A DNA stretch of 64,000 nt from positions 26,233,482 to 26,297,481 of the forward strand of contig CM055107.1 of the NCBI GenBank assembly GCA_029204225.1, given 5' to 3'. Positions 1 to 10,849 of the stretch are shown in pieces. How positions within the stretch are numbered: position 1 is the stretch's first letter; each line of letters begins with the position of its first letter. Position numbers and translations under genes: made by a program. Under the pieces are notes generated by a model, which saw only the letters and a list, made by a program, of their open reading frames with translations, did no database searches and was not told the DNA's origin. The stretch comes from Diphasiastrum complanatum. Taxonomy: Eukaryota > Streptophyta > Lycopodiopsida > Lycopodiales > Lycopodiaceae.

Positions 1-261
1 ATGAAAATCAATTGATTCTCTATAGTCTTGAATCAGAATTGGAAGTTGCGGTACTTTGACATCTCAAGCTACCAATTCTGCTCTTGAAACTAGATATGAT
101 TTGTATCTATGATTGTTGGCTTCAGTTTTCAGGCCAAGATTCTACACAAAATGAGAATTAATAAGATTATTAGTTGAACTGATGTCCATTATAACGTTCA
201 CTTCTTGAACTTTCAATGCGCCTTTTATATGAAATAAATTGGATAAAAGTAGTACTAAAGG
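1..261. other. Flank, no recognisable gene
   Basis: AT-rich sequence left of the first LTR. I see no conserved coding frame, RNA gene or repeat in it. Confidence 0.5.
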
Positions 262-1078
262 TGTCGAAAGTCGATGCTCAGCCTCAAATCAATTTATTAA
301 TGAGCATACTAAAAACTTTACAAAACCCAAAAAACGGAAGGCTCAAGTTTTTCCAGAAGATCAAAAAATCTAGTATCGGATTTTCTGACCCAATGTCAAG
401 CCTAATAAATAGAAATTTTCCGACCTTGCATCAGATTGGATCAAGGTGGAAATTACCCGAGCATCTTCGACCCTAGATCAGGTCGAATCAGGTTTGATTT
501 TTCCGACCCTGAGAAATCCAACCCTAAATATATTTTCGACCCAATGTAAAATTCCAATCCTTTATATATTTTTCGATACTTTGTATATTCGATACTGTCG
601 GTCTAAGATCAACCCAACGACTTCACGTTGACAGTCGGCCTACATTGTACATACAATTATAGTTATGAGACGATTGTAATAACTGTAGAAGAAGTAGTTG
701 TAGATATTTTGATTAGTATATCAAGATAAGTACCTACATTAGAAAACTCCTTCTAATCTTCTGATTTGTAAAACTTCTGATAATTGTATTTATCAATTCA
801 TTCATATAGTTCCGTTGCATGTGCTATCACACACAACGATCAGAGTTCTCACTCTGTAGCCAACGTTATCATGCTCAACCAGATGAAGTTATTACTTCAA
901 GCATTGTACTCACTATTTGATATTAATCAGAGTACATTTTCAATCCTACTATTGTCATTGTTCATTTGCGCATTTGTTGAATCCTTCGTTTGAATTATTT
1001 TGTTAATGTCTGTTGTGCTTCCGATCTACACACCACACTCGCTCAATCTTCCGCTGCCAATACTTGCGATTTTCGACA
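262..1078 (+). mobile_element. 5' LTR of copia element A
   Basis: The 817-bp segment begins TGTCGAAAG and ends TTTCGACA, directly before a tRNA primer-binding site. It matches two other LTRs of the same family in this window. Its first 170 bp match the inverted fragment at 2682-2850, and its last 300 bp match the 3' LTR at 38985-39757, including the stretches around 'gttattacttcaagc' and 'tgatattaatcagagt'. The TG...CA ends and the adjacent primer site fix both edges. The LTR should carry the promoter and polyadenylation signals of the element. Confidence 0.8.
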
Positions 1079-1090
1079 TGGTATCGAAGC
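1079..1090 (+). promoter_or_regulatory. Primer-binding site (initiator tRNA-Met type)
   Basis: TGGTATCGAAGC directly follows the LTR end. It resembles the plant copia consensus TGGTATCAGAGC, complementary to the 3' end of initiator tRNA-Met. It is where minus-strand DNA synthesis would start. Confidence 0.75.
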
Positions 1091-1220
1091 GGGCAGTTCA
1101 GTAATCTGCATTTTATTGCAGATCATCAAGTCTTGTTTCGATCAAGACGTTGTTCTAGCAAGGGCGCAACCAACAATATCACAAAATCGTTGTTTCTACC
1201 AACGATCTCGCTCAACTAGA

Positions 1221-2690
1221 ATGGATCCATCTGCTAGTTCTCCTCTGATCGACAGACTTGATGGGAGTAACTACCATCTCTAGAAAAATAAAATGAAGTT
1301 CATGCTACTAGCCAAGGAACTGCGGGACATCGTTGATGGCACAAAAGTTAACTTGATGGGACATCCTAGCAACTCTCTACGAAATCAGAGATACCTCATC
1401 CAAATTACATTTGAGAAAGAAATTCTTCACCCTAAAAATGTTTGAAGCAGAAAGTGTTTCAAGTCACCTCAACACTTTCAAATCTCTTATGGAGAAGATG
1501 ACTACAATTGGCTCAATCGTTGAAGATTTCGATGCTATTATGACTCTATTATCGAGTCTTCTTGAAGCCTATGAAAATTGGATTCTGGCAATTTTGACCC
1601 AGGAGCATCTAACTCTTTCAAGAGAAATTTCGATGCTTCTACAAGACGAAATCAGAAAATATGCATCCTTCTTGGGCTCAGGGTTGGATCCTCAAATTCT
1701 ATATTCCAAAAAATAGAATCTGCTTCAATCAGTTACTCGATCCAGCAAAGACGAAACAACCTTCTTGACTAAAGTCAGAGAACATCAGGGTGATTGACTC
1801 CTGGTACCTAGAGACTCGAGAGCACATTAGCATATGACTCACCACAAGGACTGCTTCAAAGATTACAAATCATACACCCACTCGTGCAACTTGGAGACAA
1901 TTCAAAGCATACTATTGAGGGGAAAGGAACAGTCAAGGTCGAATTTCAAAGAGAAAAAATCAAGTTATTGTCCAATGTTCTCCACGTTCCAAATCTGACC
2001 AAATATTTGCTCTTAGTTAGCAGAATCACAGATTTGAGTCGGAGGGTCGAATTCGACACACAAGGCTGCACAATTTTTGACAAGTCCCGAAAAGTTTTAG
2101 CTTTTGGAGAATAAGTGGCAGTCTTTACAAAATCAGCCACTACAATTCTTCTAATTGTCAAGCTCTTTATACTTCCACTTCTGAATCAGTTGATATGCTT
2201 TGGCATCTCAAATTCGGCCACCTCAATTCCAATTGTATTCAACAAATGTCAAAACTAAATTCAGTACAAGATCTTCCTCCAATTAGCAAATCTGATCCTT
2301 CATGCAAAAGCTGTATAATCAGCCAGCATGCTAGAAGTCCTACAATTTTTTATACAATCCATACTTCAAGAAATTTGCTAGATCCTATACACATGGACAT
2401 TTGTGGTCCTATGTAGACTATTTTCACAGGGGGAGGTGTCTACTTATTGACTTTTATTGATGAGTTCTCTCGGAGGACTGCAGCTTATTTCTTGAAAAAA
2501 AAATCCGATACATTCAAATTCTTCAAGTAGTTCAAAGCATCAGCAGAAAATTCAATTTAGAGAAGAATCAAAACTCTACCTCCACCGAGTTCAAAGTCTA
2601 TTGCAATGCCAATGGAATACAACTACAACATACAACGAGCTACAAACCTCAGTACAATGGTGTAGCTCAAAGGAAAATCCAGGGTCAAAA
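1221..2690 (+). pseudogene. Copia gag-protease-integrase remnant (element A)
   Basis: The frame starts with MDPSASSPLIDRLDGSNYHL at 1221, the typical N-terminus of plant copia Gag. A premature TAG follows where Trp is expected. Gag helical-domain sequence (UBN2 type) lies at 1411-1716. A damaged protease site is seen near 1790, and at 1884-2114 the LSNVLHVPNLTKYLL motif that precedes the integrase. The zinc-binding part of integrase (WHLKFGHLN followed by CKSC) lies at 2195-2416. The catalytic core begins with a TFIDEFS-type motif near 2450, then breaks off near 2690 at the inverted partner element. Reverse transcriptase and RNase H are absent. Several stops are TAG where the sister copy at 35.5 kb has CAG. 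The element is dead and is homologous to the 35570-38977 copy. Confidence 0.85.
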
Positions 2691-2850
2691 AATCTCTGTT
2701 TGTTAGGCTCATTGATATTGGGTCAAAAAAATTCGATACTGGATTTTTTGATCTTCTGGAAAAACTCGAGTCTTTCATTTTTTGGGTTTTGTAAAGATTT
2801 TAGGATGCTCATTAATAATTGGATTTGAGGTTGAGCATCGAATTCCAACA
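2682..2850 (-). mobile_element. Partial 3' LTR of copia element B (inverted)
   Basis: Read on the minus strand it starts TGTTGGAATTCGATGCTCAACC at 2850 and aligns with the first 170 bp of the LTR at 262, including 'ttttccagaagatcaaaaaat'. The rest of the LTR is missing where it meets element A. It is preceded on its own strand by a purine-rich tract. Confidence 0.8.
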
Positions 2851-2859
2851 CTCCCCCTT
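2851..2859 (-). promoter_or_regulatory. Polypurine tract of element B
   Basis: On the minus strand the sequence AAGGGGGAG sits directly before the LTR start. It is identical to the tract at 38976-38984 of element C. This is the expected primer for plus-strand DNA synthesis. Confidence 0.75.
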
Positions 2860-4065
2860 AATGTGGATCCTAAAAGGCTTTGATCTTCAGATTTAACATA
2901 TCGTTGAATCTGAGCTGGAGCTCTTTTGCCAGAGCCGTTGTGAAGTAATCTGATGCCATCAAGTTTGTCCTGCTGGGTCGAATTTTGTACTTTGTGACAG
3001 CAGTTGGCTGGACCTTTATCAGGCCTTTTGAACTCCATTGCTAACTTGCATTTTAGATCTTTCATCAGATTCAGATTAATACTAAATAGTTGAGTATCAT
3101 CTACATAGAGAGTGGAGGTGATGAAGAAATCCGATACAGACTTGAAATGAAAATTCGAGTCTACTGATTTTGGATAGAAATCATTCTCGTTTAGTAATGT
3201 AGATTTGGTGTCCATTGTTGCTTCACACTGGTAAGCATCAATAATTGACTTTTTCTCAAAAGTTGTATTTGATTCCTGCACGAAGTAGCAGGCTTTCTAG
3301 ATCGATTCGATCTTCTAAGTTGAAATTCAATCATCTGATGTGATTCGCTCCATTGAGATTCTGACTCATTATTCAAGTCAGTATTGATTTTTGACTATTC
3401 AACCCTTGAGTCAGAATTCTGTTGTTCGATACTTGGGTCGGAATTTGTTGTAGCTTTCTCTTTGTGGTTGAAAAATTGGCCTTCTCTGCTCGTGAATGCT
3501 TTCTGAGTGTCCAGGTTGTAGAGCTTGTATGGCTTCTGATCTAGAGAGTAGCTAATAAAGATTGATCTGTTGTTGTTTGACCCTTGAATTGGATTTTGAC
3601 TGGTCGACTCTGAGGTCGGATTTTGATTGTTTGATCCTTGGGTCGGATTTTTCTATTGATCAATAGAGATCTATTCGAAAGACTTGCATCCAAACACTCT
3701 AATATTTTTGAGTGATGGCTTTGGTCCTGTCCACACCTGATAAGACGTTTTGCCATTCAGGGCCATTGTAATGGATCGGTTATGTAGATAGGCTGTTGTA
3801 GTAACAGCTTCTGCCCAGAATTTCTTTGGAAGAGAGGCATGGGCTAGCATGCTCTTTGCACTTGAAATGAGTGCCTAATTCTTCCTTTGAGCTATACCTT
3901 TGGACTGAGGTAACTAGCTGGTTGTATGTTGTAGTTGTATCCCGTTGGTCTTGCAATAGACTTTGAACTCAATGGAGATAAATACTCCCCCTCCATCAGA
4001 GCGTAGAGCTTTGATTCTTCTCTAGATCGAATTTTCCGCTGATGCTTTGAACTGTTGGCTTGGAT
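2860..4065 (-). pseudogene. Copia integrase-RT remnant (element B)
   Basis: Read from right to left, the pieces are integrase core sequence (about 4050-3900), then the integrase C-terminal region with an NGKTSYQVWTGPKPSLKNIRVFG-like stretch near 3760-3660. Next is the linker NESESQ...HQMIEFQLRRS (3376-3290), and a reverse-transcriptase piece with TLYVDD (about 3120-3105). RNase H is almost entirely lost; only the terminal FNDMLNLKIK-like peptide remains near 2880. Compared with the copy at 36-39 kb there is an internal deletion between the ATMDT and FYPKSVDSN motifs. Many frameshifts are present. Same family as elements A and C. Confidence 0.8.
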
Positions 4066-4310
4066 GTTGATGCCAACTGATAAAAACAAATTCCTATTAA
4101 AGGATCTTGGATTACTTGGAGAACAGATATTAATGAGCTGCTCTGATGAGAGTATCAGTGTAGGTGTCTTAGACAACCATTCAGATGAATTGCGAAAATT
4201 ATTAGGCGTCTAAGATAGCCATGCAATTCAGTAATCATGATATCTTGATATAAAGGAATGTAATTACAATTAGGCTTCAAGGACAACCATACTTTTCCTT
4301 GTCTGTAATA
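4066..4310. other. Unassigned spacer
   Basis: AT-rich sequence between two copia remnants. Nothing coding is seen. It could be the outer part of the neighbouring LTR, whose left edge I cannot fix. Confidence 0.3.
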
Positions 4311-5081
4311 TTGCGGAAGAAGAGTGAGAGTTACTTAACATTCAACATGAATGTAAGGAAATGGAACAATAGCAAATTTGTATATTGGTGTTGTAAAAAC
4401 AACGATCAGACCACAAAACAATAGTGCTGGTAAGCGCGTGATCCTACTAACAGAAACAAGACAATAGTTATCGCTCTAAATATTTACTCTCTCTCTATGA
4501 TCACTAACTCTGAGGAGTCAGCTACTAAAAGACCAATTTTTGGTTATAGATCTCTGTCTATCTATTCGTATATCTCATGTATCATCTAACAAATCAATTA
4601 TTGAGAGATCTATGTCTCCCTTCAATCGCTCATTTACATATATAGCAACTGGAAGATCTTGCATTATTCTATCTTTACATTACAAGATCGCTTAACAGCT
4701 AATTAACTGACTAATTAGAACAGTTATTATTGGAGCATAAAGATGTAGATAGTCTGTACTTGGAATCCTGTGTATTTCTGCAAAGTGTCATCTTTTTCGC
4801 ATTTTTTGCATTTTATGCGAAGTGGTGTCACATATTTGTAAGTGCTTGAAATGGCCAAATAAACCCAGTTGACACAAATGTCGCAAAACACTTAGTTGCT
4901 CAGGATGGCCCAAAGGTGATAAAGGTGACAGTGTCGAGTTTTTCGCCTGTGGAAATTCTTGAGTAAAAATGCAGACTGTAGCGACAATCAGGGTAAAAAA
5001 AATACAGACTACGTGAGAGAGTGATTTATGAAAAGGAAGGAGGGCAGTTAGGATGAGTAGGAGTAAGATTAAAGTCCAACA
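4310..5081 (-). mobile_element. 3' LTR of copia element D
   Basis: On the minus strand the LTR starts TGTTGGACTTTAATC at 5081, right after a polypurine tract. A promoter-like TATATATG lies on the minus strand near 4630-4640, followed by sequence rich in short repeats. It does not visibly match the LTR of elements A, B and C, so it is a second family. The distal (left) edge is approximate. Confidence 0.6.
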
Positions 5082-5290
5082 CTCCCCCTTAAGCTTACTA
5101 CTATGAATCTGAACTGCAATTGAGATTTATCATATCTACTAATGTAGAATGTTTATCTCTAGACAATGGCTTTGTCAAAATATCAGCCGACATATTGTTT
5201 GTATGCACAACATCTTGGTTTTGAACCTTCTTTCTAAGGAAATTAAATTGAACTGTTCTATTATGACTTCGTGGGTTCAGAAAATGTCAT
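5082..5290 (-). pseudogene. Copia RNase H C-terminus and polypurine tract (element D)
   Basis: Reading the minus strand, a purine-rich AAGGGGGAG tract (5082-5090) is preceded by a frame ending in VQNQDVVHTNNMSADILTK followed by PLSRDKH. This is the characteristic end of plant copia RNase H (the ADILTK motif). Sequence beyond 5290 is no longer recognisable, so only the last ~70 residues of Pol survive. Confidence 0.75.
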
Positions 5291-5399
5291 GTGCCAACCT
5301 TAGCATTAAAACATCTAATCGATTCATAAACATCAAATTAAAATGGAAACACAAGAAATCAAGAAAACTAGTCAAAAATCAAGAAGATAGCTAAAAGTA

Positions 5400-5847
5400 A
5401 CAAAACTTCACCAAAATAGGCAAAGTAATGTATCATTATTCATGATTATTGATCATTCACAAGATAGGGGCCTGATTCTAGAGCATGATCATAGCTCTCA
5501 TGTGATTTTAGGCACATGAACCACTTTCTCCATCAAAAAAGCTCTCAAAGAGAAGCTTTAAGATCTCTTAAAACTCAAAATTACAAAATGAATAATAGCC
5601 TCCAAATTTAGCATGACCTCAGCTATTTATAGTGGTTATTTGTGTCTATACTATAAGTTTGGGGCCTTATTTGGCTAATTTGGGCCTTACAACCATTATT
5701 ACAAGTCCGCTATTCACAAATATAGCGAGGTTGTTCGAGCCACCTTATTAATTGTTCTAATGACTGATTATAGTCTACTTGAGCTCCATGGCCATATTTG
5801 ACAATTCATTAGTAAGCTCATGGATTGATTACATGCAGCACATGACA
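5400..5847 (-). mobile_element. 3' LTR of element E
   Basis: On the minus strand the LTR starts TGTCATGTGCTGC at 5847 after the purine tract AAAGTAGGGGGAG (5848-5860). A promoter-like CTATAAATAG lies near 5622-5632 on the same strand. The distal edge is uncertain, near 5400. It differs from the LTRs of elements A-D. Confidence 0.6.
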
Positions 5848-5859
5848 CTCCCCCTACTT

Positions 5860-7370
5860 TAAGCATTTTTTCCCTAAAAAATGAAGACCATGTAGCTCTT
5901 TGTTGAGTGCCATGCGTCATGAATCCTTTGGCGGTAGTCAAATCATATTTGGCCACCTTGAATAAGAAACATCTTTTCTTGTAGCCATCTACCATTCATC
6001 AGATTTTGTTGCCTCTGCTTATTGTCATAGAACAAGGTTGCAAAGAGAATTATTCATAAAGAACCTATGATCTACAACTGATCCCATTGATTTAATAAGA
6101 TCACTGAAGAAAAGATTGATGAAACATAGGAAAGCCTCAAGTTGTATTACTTTTGCATGGGTTGACAAGATCCAACAAGCAACATGACATTCAATAGTCT
6201 TCTTCCCCAGTATCTCTCTTGATTGCCATCCAATTCCAGATGCATCTTTTTTGTCTTTGCATCTGGTGTTGTTATTGCCTTGTGTACCACTCCATAATGA
6301 ATGATCTTAGATTCATTTTGAAGTTCCATTGCATCCAATAAATGCAAGCATTCCACATTTGCATTCATCAAATCTCATGCAGTGAAGGGATCATTTTGGT
6401 CATCTGTACACAAGGAGTTTGATAGTCTTGAATTCGGTTCCCATGTCAACCTATTTTCCTTGTTGATAGAATTGATGACATTCTCTAACGCAAGAATATT
6501 GGATGATTTTGCACCAAATCTTTCCGTTGATATCACATTAGACTCATTTGTTAGTAGCCCAATATGAATTTGCTTCAGATCTTGGGATGTATCTATTATT
6601 ATTGACTTCATGGAAGCAATGTTAATGCCAATTTCATCATCAAAAATCTCATTGTTATATTGGTATTTGAATTTTGTATTAGTGTTATACCACTCAGTAG
6701 ATCCATATTCAGAAATTAATCCAAATAGATCATTGTCAATAATATGGTCATAACCACTGATTTGTGTAGTAGAATGTAATTATTGACAATCAGATTGTAC
6801 TCCATGATTTGTTAGCTGTAACTGTAGAAATTCGTTATGCTCATAATATACCTCTCTATTTTGACCTTTGACCTGATCATTACAGCTATCAAACAAGAAT
6901 TGATCTGGATTTTTTCATCCACTTGTCCATTGGTGCTTTGCTAATATTGATTTGTCTCCGTGGAAGGTAGATCGATATTAAGAGTTTTGTTTTCCTTGAA
7001 ATCATCAACTTCATCAGAAGATTCATAATCTTGTTTGCTCAAAACATCTTGATTGATATTTGCCTTTGGCATGGAAATTTGCCCTTGGATTAGAGAGAAC
7101 ACATCAACAGTGGTACACCATTCATGATTAGTAGTTTGAATATCAATTGGCTGTTGTGGAATACCAGCCGATTGCAAGATAGAGTCAAAACAAGTGACCA
7201 TCTTGTAGTACATTTTTTTCCACCTTCACTCTGACCTTTCTTGTAATTGTTGCCATGTTTGCTTCGTTTGTTTGGTACTATCTTGTTTGGTAGTTAAAAG
7301 TGTACCTAATATTTCCTTTGTTCCACCGATCACTTTACTGATAGTAGGGTCTACACAATTATTTGGTCTT
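5860..7370 (-). pseudogene. Degraded coding region upstream of LTR E
   Basis: Three reading-frame blocks on the minus strand (7213-6941, 6611-6375, 6371-6147) and a short last block (5995-5870) run toward the polypurine tract of element E. They contain no protease, integrase, reverse transcriptase or RNase H motif that I can recognise. Composition is polar and rich in Asn, Asp, Gln and Ser, like the acidic block directly upstream. The position, between where Pol would lie and the 3' LTR, is that of an extra (env-like position) frame in some LTR elements. I infer they belong to one decayed protein. No function can be assigned. Confidence 0.4.
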
Positions 7371-7387
7371 CCATGAATACTGACCCA

Positions 7388-8456
7388 CTATTGTTGAGTT
7401 GATGGAGTTAGACTTCCCACAAAATTGGCATAGGGACTGGAAATTGTTGCTCCACTTGCCACAATGACATAGGGACTGGAAATTGTCGCTCCACTCACCA
7501 TAGTAATATTCCTTCCCTCCTTAAAATTATTTGCATCAGCAAATGATGTACCCATCAGAGAAGGACCAATCATACCTATAGTGGCATAGAGAGAACACCC
7601 TTCATGGTCGTCAATTTCTCCACTTTCATAGGCATCTTCATAGGCCTCATAATCAACATTATCATCTTCATTATGATCATAATGTTGTTCTGCACCATGG
7701 TAATGTCGTCTTTTGAGTTCTTCAAGATCATAGAATTGATCAATGGGCTCGTAGTGATCTTCTGTTTCACTTTGCACCTATTGTTGCTCATCCACGCTTG
7801 TCGTTTCACACTGATCTTCAGTAGTACATTGGAATTGATCTTGATCCTGATAATTGCCATCATTGAACTCTAGTTCATCCTGATCAATCAAATGGTTCAA
7901 CTGCTTCATCTACAGAGCCATCTTCAATGACTGGTTCGTGTTGTTCTTCACTTTGGTGATCATTGTTGAAATCTTTAGAGTAATGGTCAAGTTTTGAAGT
8001 GTCATTGTAGTCCTGATAATAATCATCATTAGCAAAATCATCGTTCTGGTCTTGATATTGATTGTCATCATCGATGTCATCATTTTGGTCATATTCTTCA
8101 ATATAATCGTCACCTTGATCCCAATATTCTTCCACATCATTGTCATAATTGTCGTCACAGTATGACTGATTGTCATCCTCTTGTTCATAATCCCAAACCA
8201 TTGGAATTGTTATAGAACAACTAAATTTTGTAACTGTGGATTGCAAACTTGGAACCACTTTGAAGTAAGAACTATTCTTTGAAGAGGTTAAGTTTTGGAT
8301 ATTAATGTCTACATTGTCAATCTTGTTCCAGTTGCACCGTAAGACACAAACATTATGTGTTGATTGAATATTGCAACTTTGCAATATGTTTGTTATGTAG
8401 TTACACAATTTCTTGAAAGTCTTCCCAATCACAATGAGTTCGATTTCTCCAGCCAC
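7388..8456 (-). pseudogene. Acidic Asp/Asn/Gln-rich protein, frameshifted
   Basis: A first frame of 190 residues (8456-7884) starts MAGEIELIVIGKTFKKLCNYI. Its first ~95 residues look globular; then comes a stretch extremely rich in Asp, Glu, Asn, Tyr and Gln. A one-base frame change near 7890 leads into a second acidic block (DQDELEFNDGNYQDQDQF, then a TAG, then SETEDHYEPIDQFYDLEELK) ending near 7388. The second block carries a duplicated SGATISSPY motif with a 42-bp period at about 7430-7510. The N-terminal block resembles, weakly, the Alba nucleic-acid-binding fold in its order of hydrophobic and Gly-Lys positions. It lies upstream of the LTR at 5847 and is probably an extra protein of that element. 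A host pseudogene is the alternative. Confidence 0.4.
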
Positions 8457-9004
8457 TTATAAATTTTACGTCCTTGAAAAACAATACTCGTTATGTCATG
8501 AATATAGGATTAAGGACACCATGACAATGTCAATCACGTTGAGCGAACGAATTTTGCTTATAACGACACCAAAATCTGAGCTGAAATGGAGATGATACGG
8601 ACATTTGAAGAAATAAAGCATATAATGTGAACAACTTAGGACAAAGGGGTCCTAAAAAAATAAATAAAAATAAAAAATAAGTAATGATGATGAAAATGGC
8701 AATCATGTGATTCAGCTCAATGAACTGACCACTTTTAGTTCTTGAAGTACTGAATTTCGATGTCAAACAAAAAGTTAATGCTACTCGAAGAAAGGGAAAT
8801 AATAAAGTTAGGAAGGGGCCTCTAAAAAAATTACAAATTGGATTTAACAAAGTTTGGATTCCATGAAACATTGGTGGGCTCTCAGAAGATTAAAAAAAAA
8901 TCATGAAATATTTTAAAATTTAATGACAATTTTTTTTTGTGGGCATCAAAATGGGAGGTGAGTATAGAATATACCATAGAATATTTTGGCAGAATATTAA
9001 AAAA
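8457..9004. other. Non-coding AT-rich spacer
   Basis: Poly-A/T-rich sequence with no conserved frame. It may contain the 5' leader of the acidic coding region to its left. Confidence 0.4.
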
Positions 9005-9408
9005 ATATTCTAGAATAATGAGCCACTATGGGTGCTGGCTGGCCACGCAGAACGGGTGACGCGGGGAGGGCGTGGCCCTAGGAGGGAGCGGGGGTGAAAG
9101 GGCTGGCCACGCGGAGCTGATGGAGTGTCGGAGAAGGGGGGCAGGTGACGTCAGCAGGGAGGCTACGGGGGACGCCAGGGCCAAGGGGTTATGTGGAGAA
9201 GGGCATCGGAGGGGGTCTCGTGGAGAAGGTCGCGTGAAGAATCTCGACCAAGTGGTCTGAGTGGGATTTCGACCGAGTGGTCTGAGAAAAAATCTCGACC
9301 GAATGTTGGTGGCGCGATCTCGACCGAATTATCTAGTTGTCAGTTTTTAACGGTTTTGATACTGTTGTTCTCTGTTTTTCCTCTAGCTAATTACTACATG
9401 CTTTTCCT
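9005..9408 (+). other. GC-rich leader of the gypsy element
   Basis: A sharp rise in GC marks 9015-9240. It is followed by imperfect repeats of a 'tctcgaccgagtggtctgag'-like unit (9235-9330) and then the Gag start. It is probably the end of a 5' LTR plus leader. A clear tRNA primer site is not obvious, and 'tggtggcgcgatctcgacc' near 9306 is only a candidate. Confidence 0.4.
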
Positions 9409-10302
9409 ATGGAAGAAACTAAAGCTCCAAGTCTTGTCGAGATTGATATGGAGACTATGACGTGTGCAATTAATTTGTTATAGCAATAGATTGTTGACAT
9501 GCGAGCTAAACATGAAAAGATAGAGGCCGAAATGTGGGCTATGTCCCAATCTCGACAAGCAATCCTCAACCCGATGTTTACCCTGGAATCTCTCACTGGG
9601 GAGAAAAAGGACAGACACCAGGATGTGGTCTTAGCTTGGTTGGATCGATGGACTTCGCATTTTTCCATGCACGATCTATCAGATAGCTCGCGGATTGCTA
9701 CGACCATCATGTTTTTATGCGACAAAGCGTACCCATGGTGGCAGGATCTTAAAGATCGAGGTACGGTCCCACCTACTTGGGATGATTTCCAAGTAGCCTT
9801 CAAAGCTACCTTTATGCCGGTCCTTGACAATTATTATCGTCGATTTGCAACTTTGCAAATGGGGATGACACCATTGGATGTCTACTTACAAGACTTCCAA
9901 GAGGCAGCTTCGCGAATTGTTAACCGCATAGATATCCTTAAGCTACATTTCATTTTGGGCTTGCCCAAAGAATATTAGTTGGAGGTCCGCCGAAATTAGC
10001 CACAATCCCTTGAGGATGTCGTGCGTTTCGCTCAAATTTTCGATGATACACACACTATGACCCGCAAAGCACAACAAAAGCCTGAATCCAAGGACAAACC
10101 CTCTTCAGGCCCTCCTTTCAAAAAGGGCAAAGAGCGTGTTGCGAAGCTTCCCCTTCGGGAAAGAAAAAGAAGCACCCTCGATTGGAGAGAGCTGACTTTG
10201 ATAAGGCCAAAAATGATGGGTTGTGTTTTTCCTGCATGGAGAAGGGGCACATTTCCAAGGACTGGCCGAAGAGATGGAAGAAGCTTCTATTTCTTGCATT
10301 GA
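9409..10302 (+). pseudogene. Ty3/gypsy Gag (broken)
   Basis: The frame opens at ATG 9409 (MEETKAPSLVEIDMETMT) and is interrupted by TAG at 9481 and 9487. It then runs in the same frame through a typical retrotransposon Gag capsid domain (YPWWQDLKDRGTVPPTWDDF and LQMGMTPLDVYLQDFQE, about 9720-9930). Further TAG codons at 9976 and 9997 fall where Gln would be expected (LEVRRN-stop-PQSLEDV). A lysine-rich tail follows, then a zinc knuckle near 10218-10255 in another frame (CFSCMEKGHFSKDW). The last zinc ligand is Trp instead of Cys. Gag packages the element RNA; this copy cannot make it whole. Confidence 0.85.
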
Positions 10303-10379
10303 TGTATCTTTTAAAAATGAAATAATTTGTATAAATTGTTGTTTTAACACTGCGATTTTTGGACCTCACGACCTCATTC

Positions 10380-10678
10380 GTATGAATGGGTTCATAGGTA
10401 GCCAACCCGTGAGTTTTTTTTTTAACAACGGTTCTACGCATAATTTTATTAACGCTAAGTTGGTGCAGAAGCTGCTGTTGGCAACTGCACCAAGTGACCA
10501 CAAGTATATGGTTAGGATGGCAGCTGGCGGAGAGCAGCAGGTCTGGGACCACTTTGTCTCCCACGTGTCGTTGAAGATTCAAAACTATGTAGATAGTTTA
10601 TCTTTTCATGTTATGAATCTTGATAAGGTAGATTTAATCCTAGGTAAAGAGTGGTTTTATGCTATTTATGTTATTTGA
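10380..10678 (+). pseudogene. Ty3/gypsy retropepsin-like protease
   Basis: The frame holds a retropepsin fold: a GSQPVSFFFNNGSTHNFI strand around the catalytic loop, then VDLILGKEWF near 10625-10660, the usual second conserved block (ILG-x-x-W). The catalytic loop reads NNGS where the family has DSGS or DTGA, so the active Asp is lost. It follows Gag directly, in the canonical order. Confidence 0.75.
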
Positions 10679-10849
10679 AAGATGAATCATACATGAATGC
10701 TTTTGTTACTCATGATGTATCATCTTTTCCTAAAGCATTGTCTTTTTCGGATATTAATTTAGAATCGTCGCCTAAGGGCAAATTCTTTAAAAGACTTAGA
10801 GAGGAGTAATATATTCCCTGAGCAGTTGCTTGAGGGTCTTTCCCCTCAC

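Noticed and set aside
7576-8188. Met/Ile/Thr-rich minus-strand frames and a hydrophobic plus-strand frame at 7604-7873
   Set aside because: They are out-of-frame readings of the acidic Asp-rich block (GAT repeats read as ATG or ATC).
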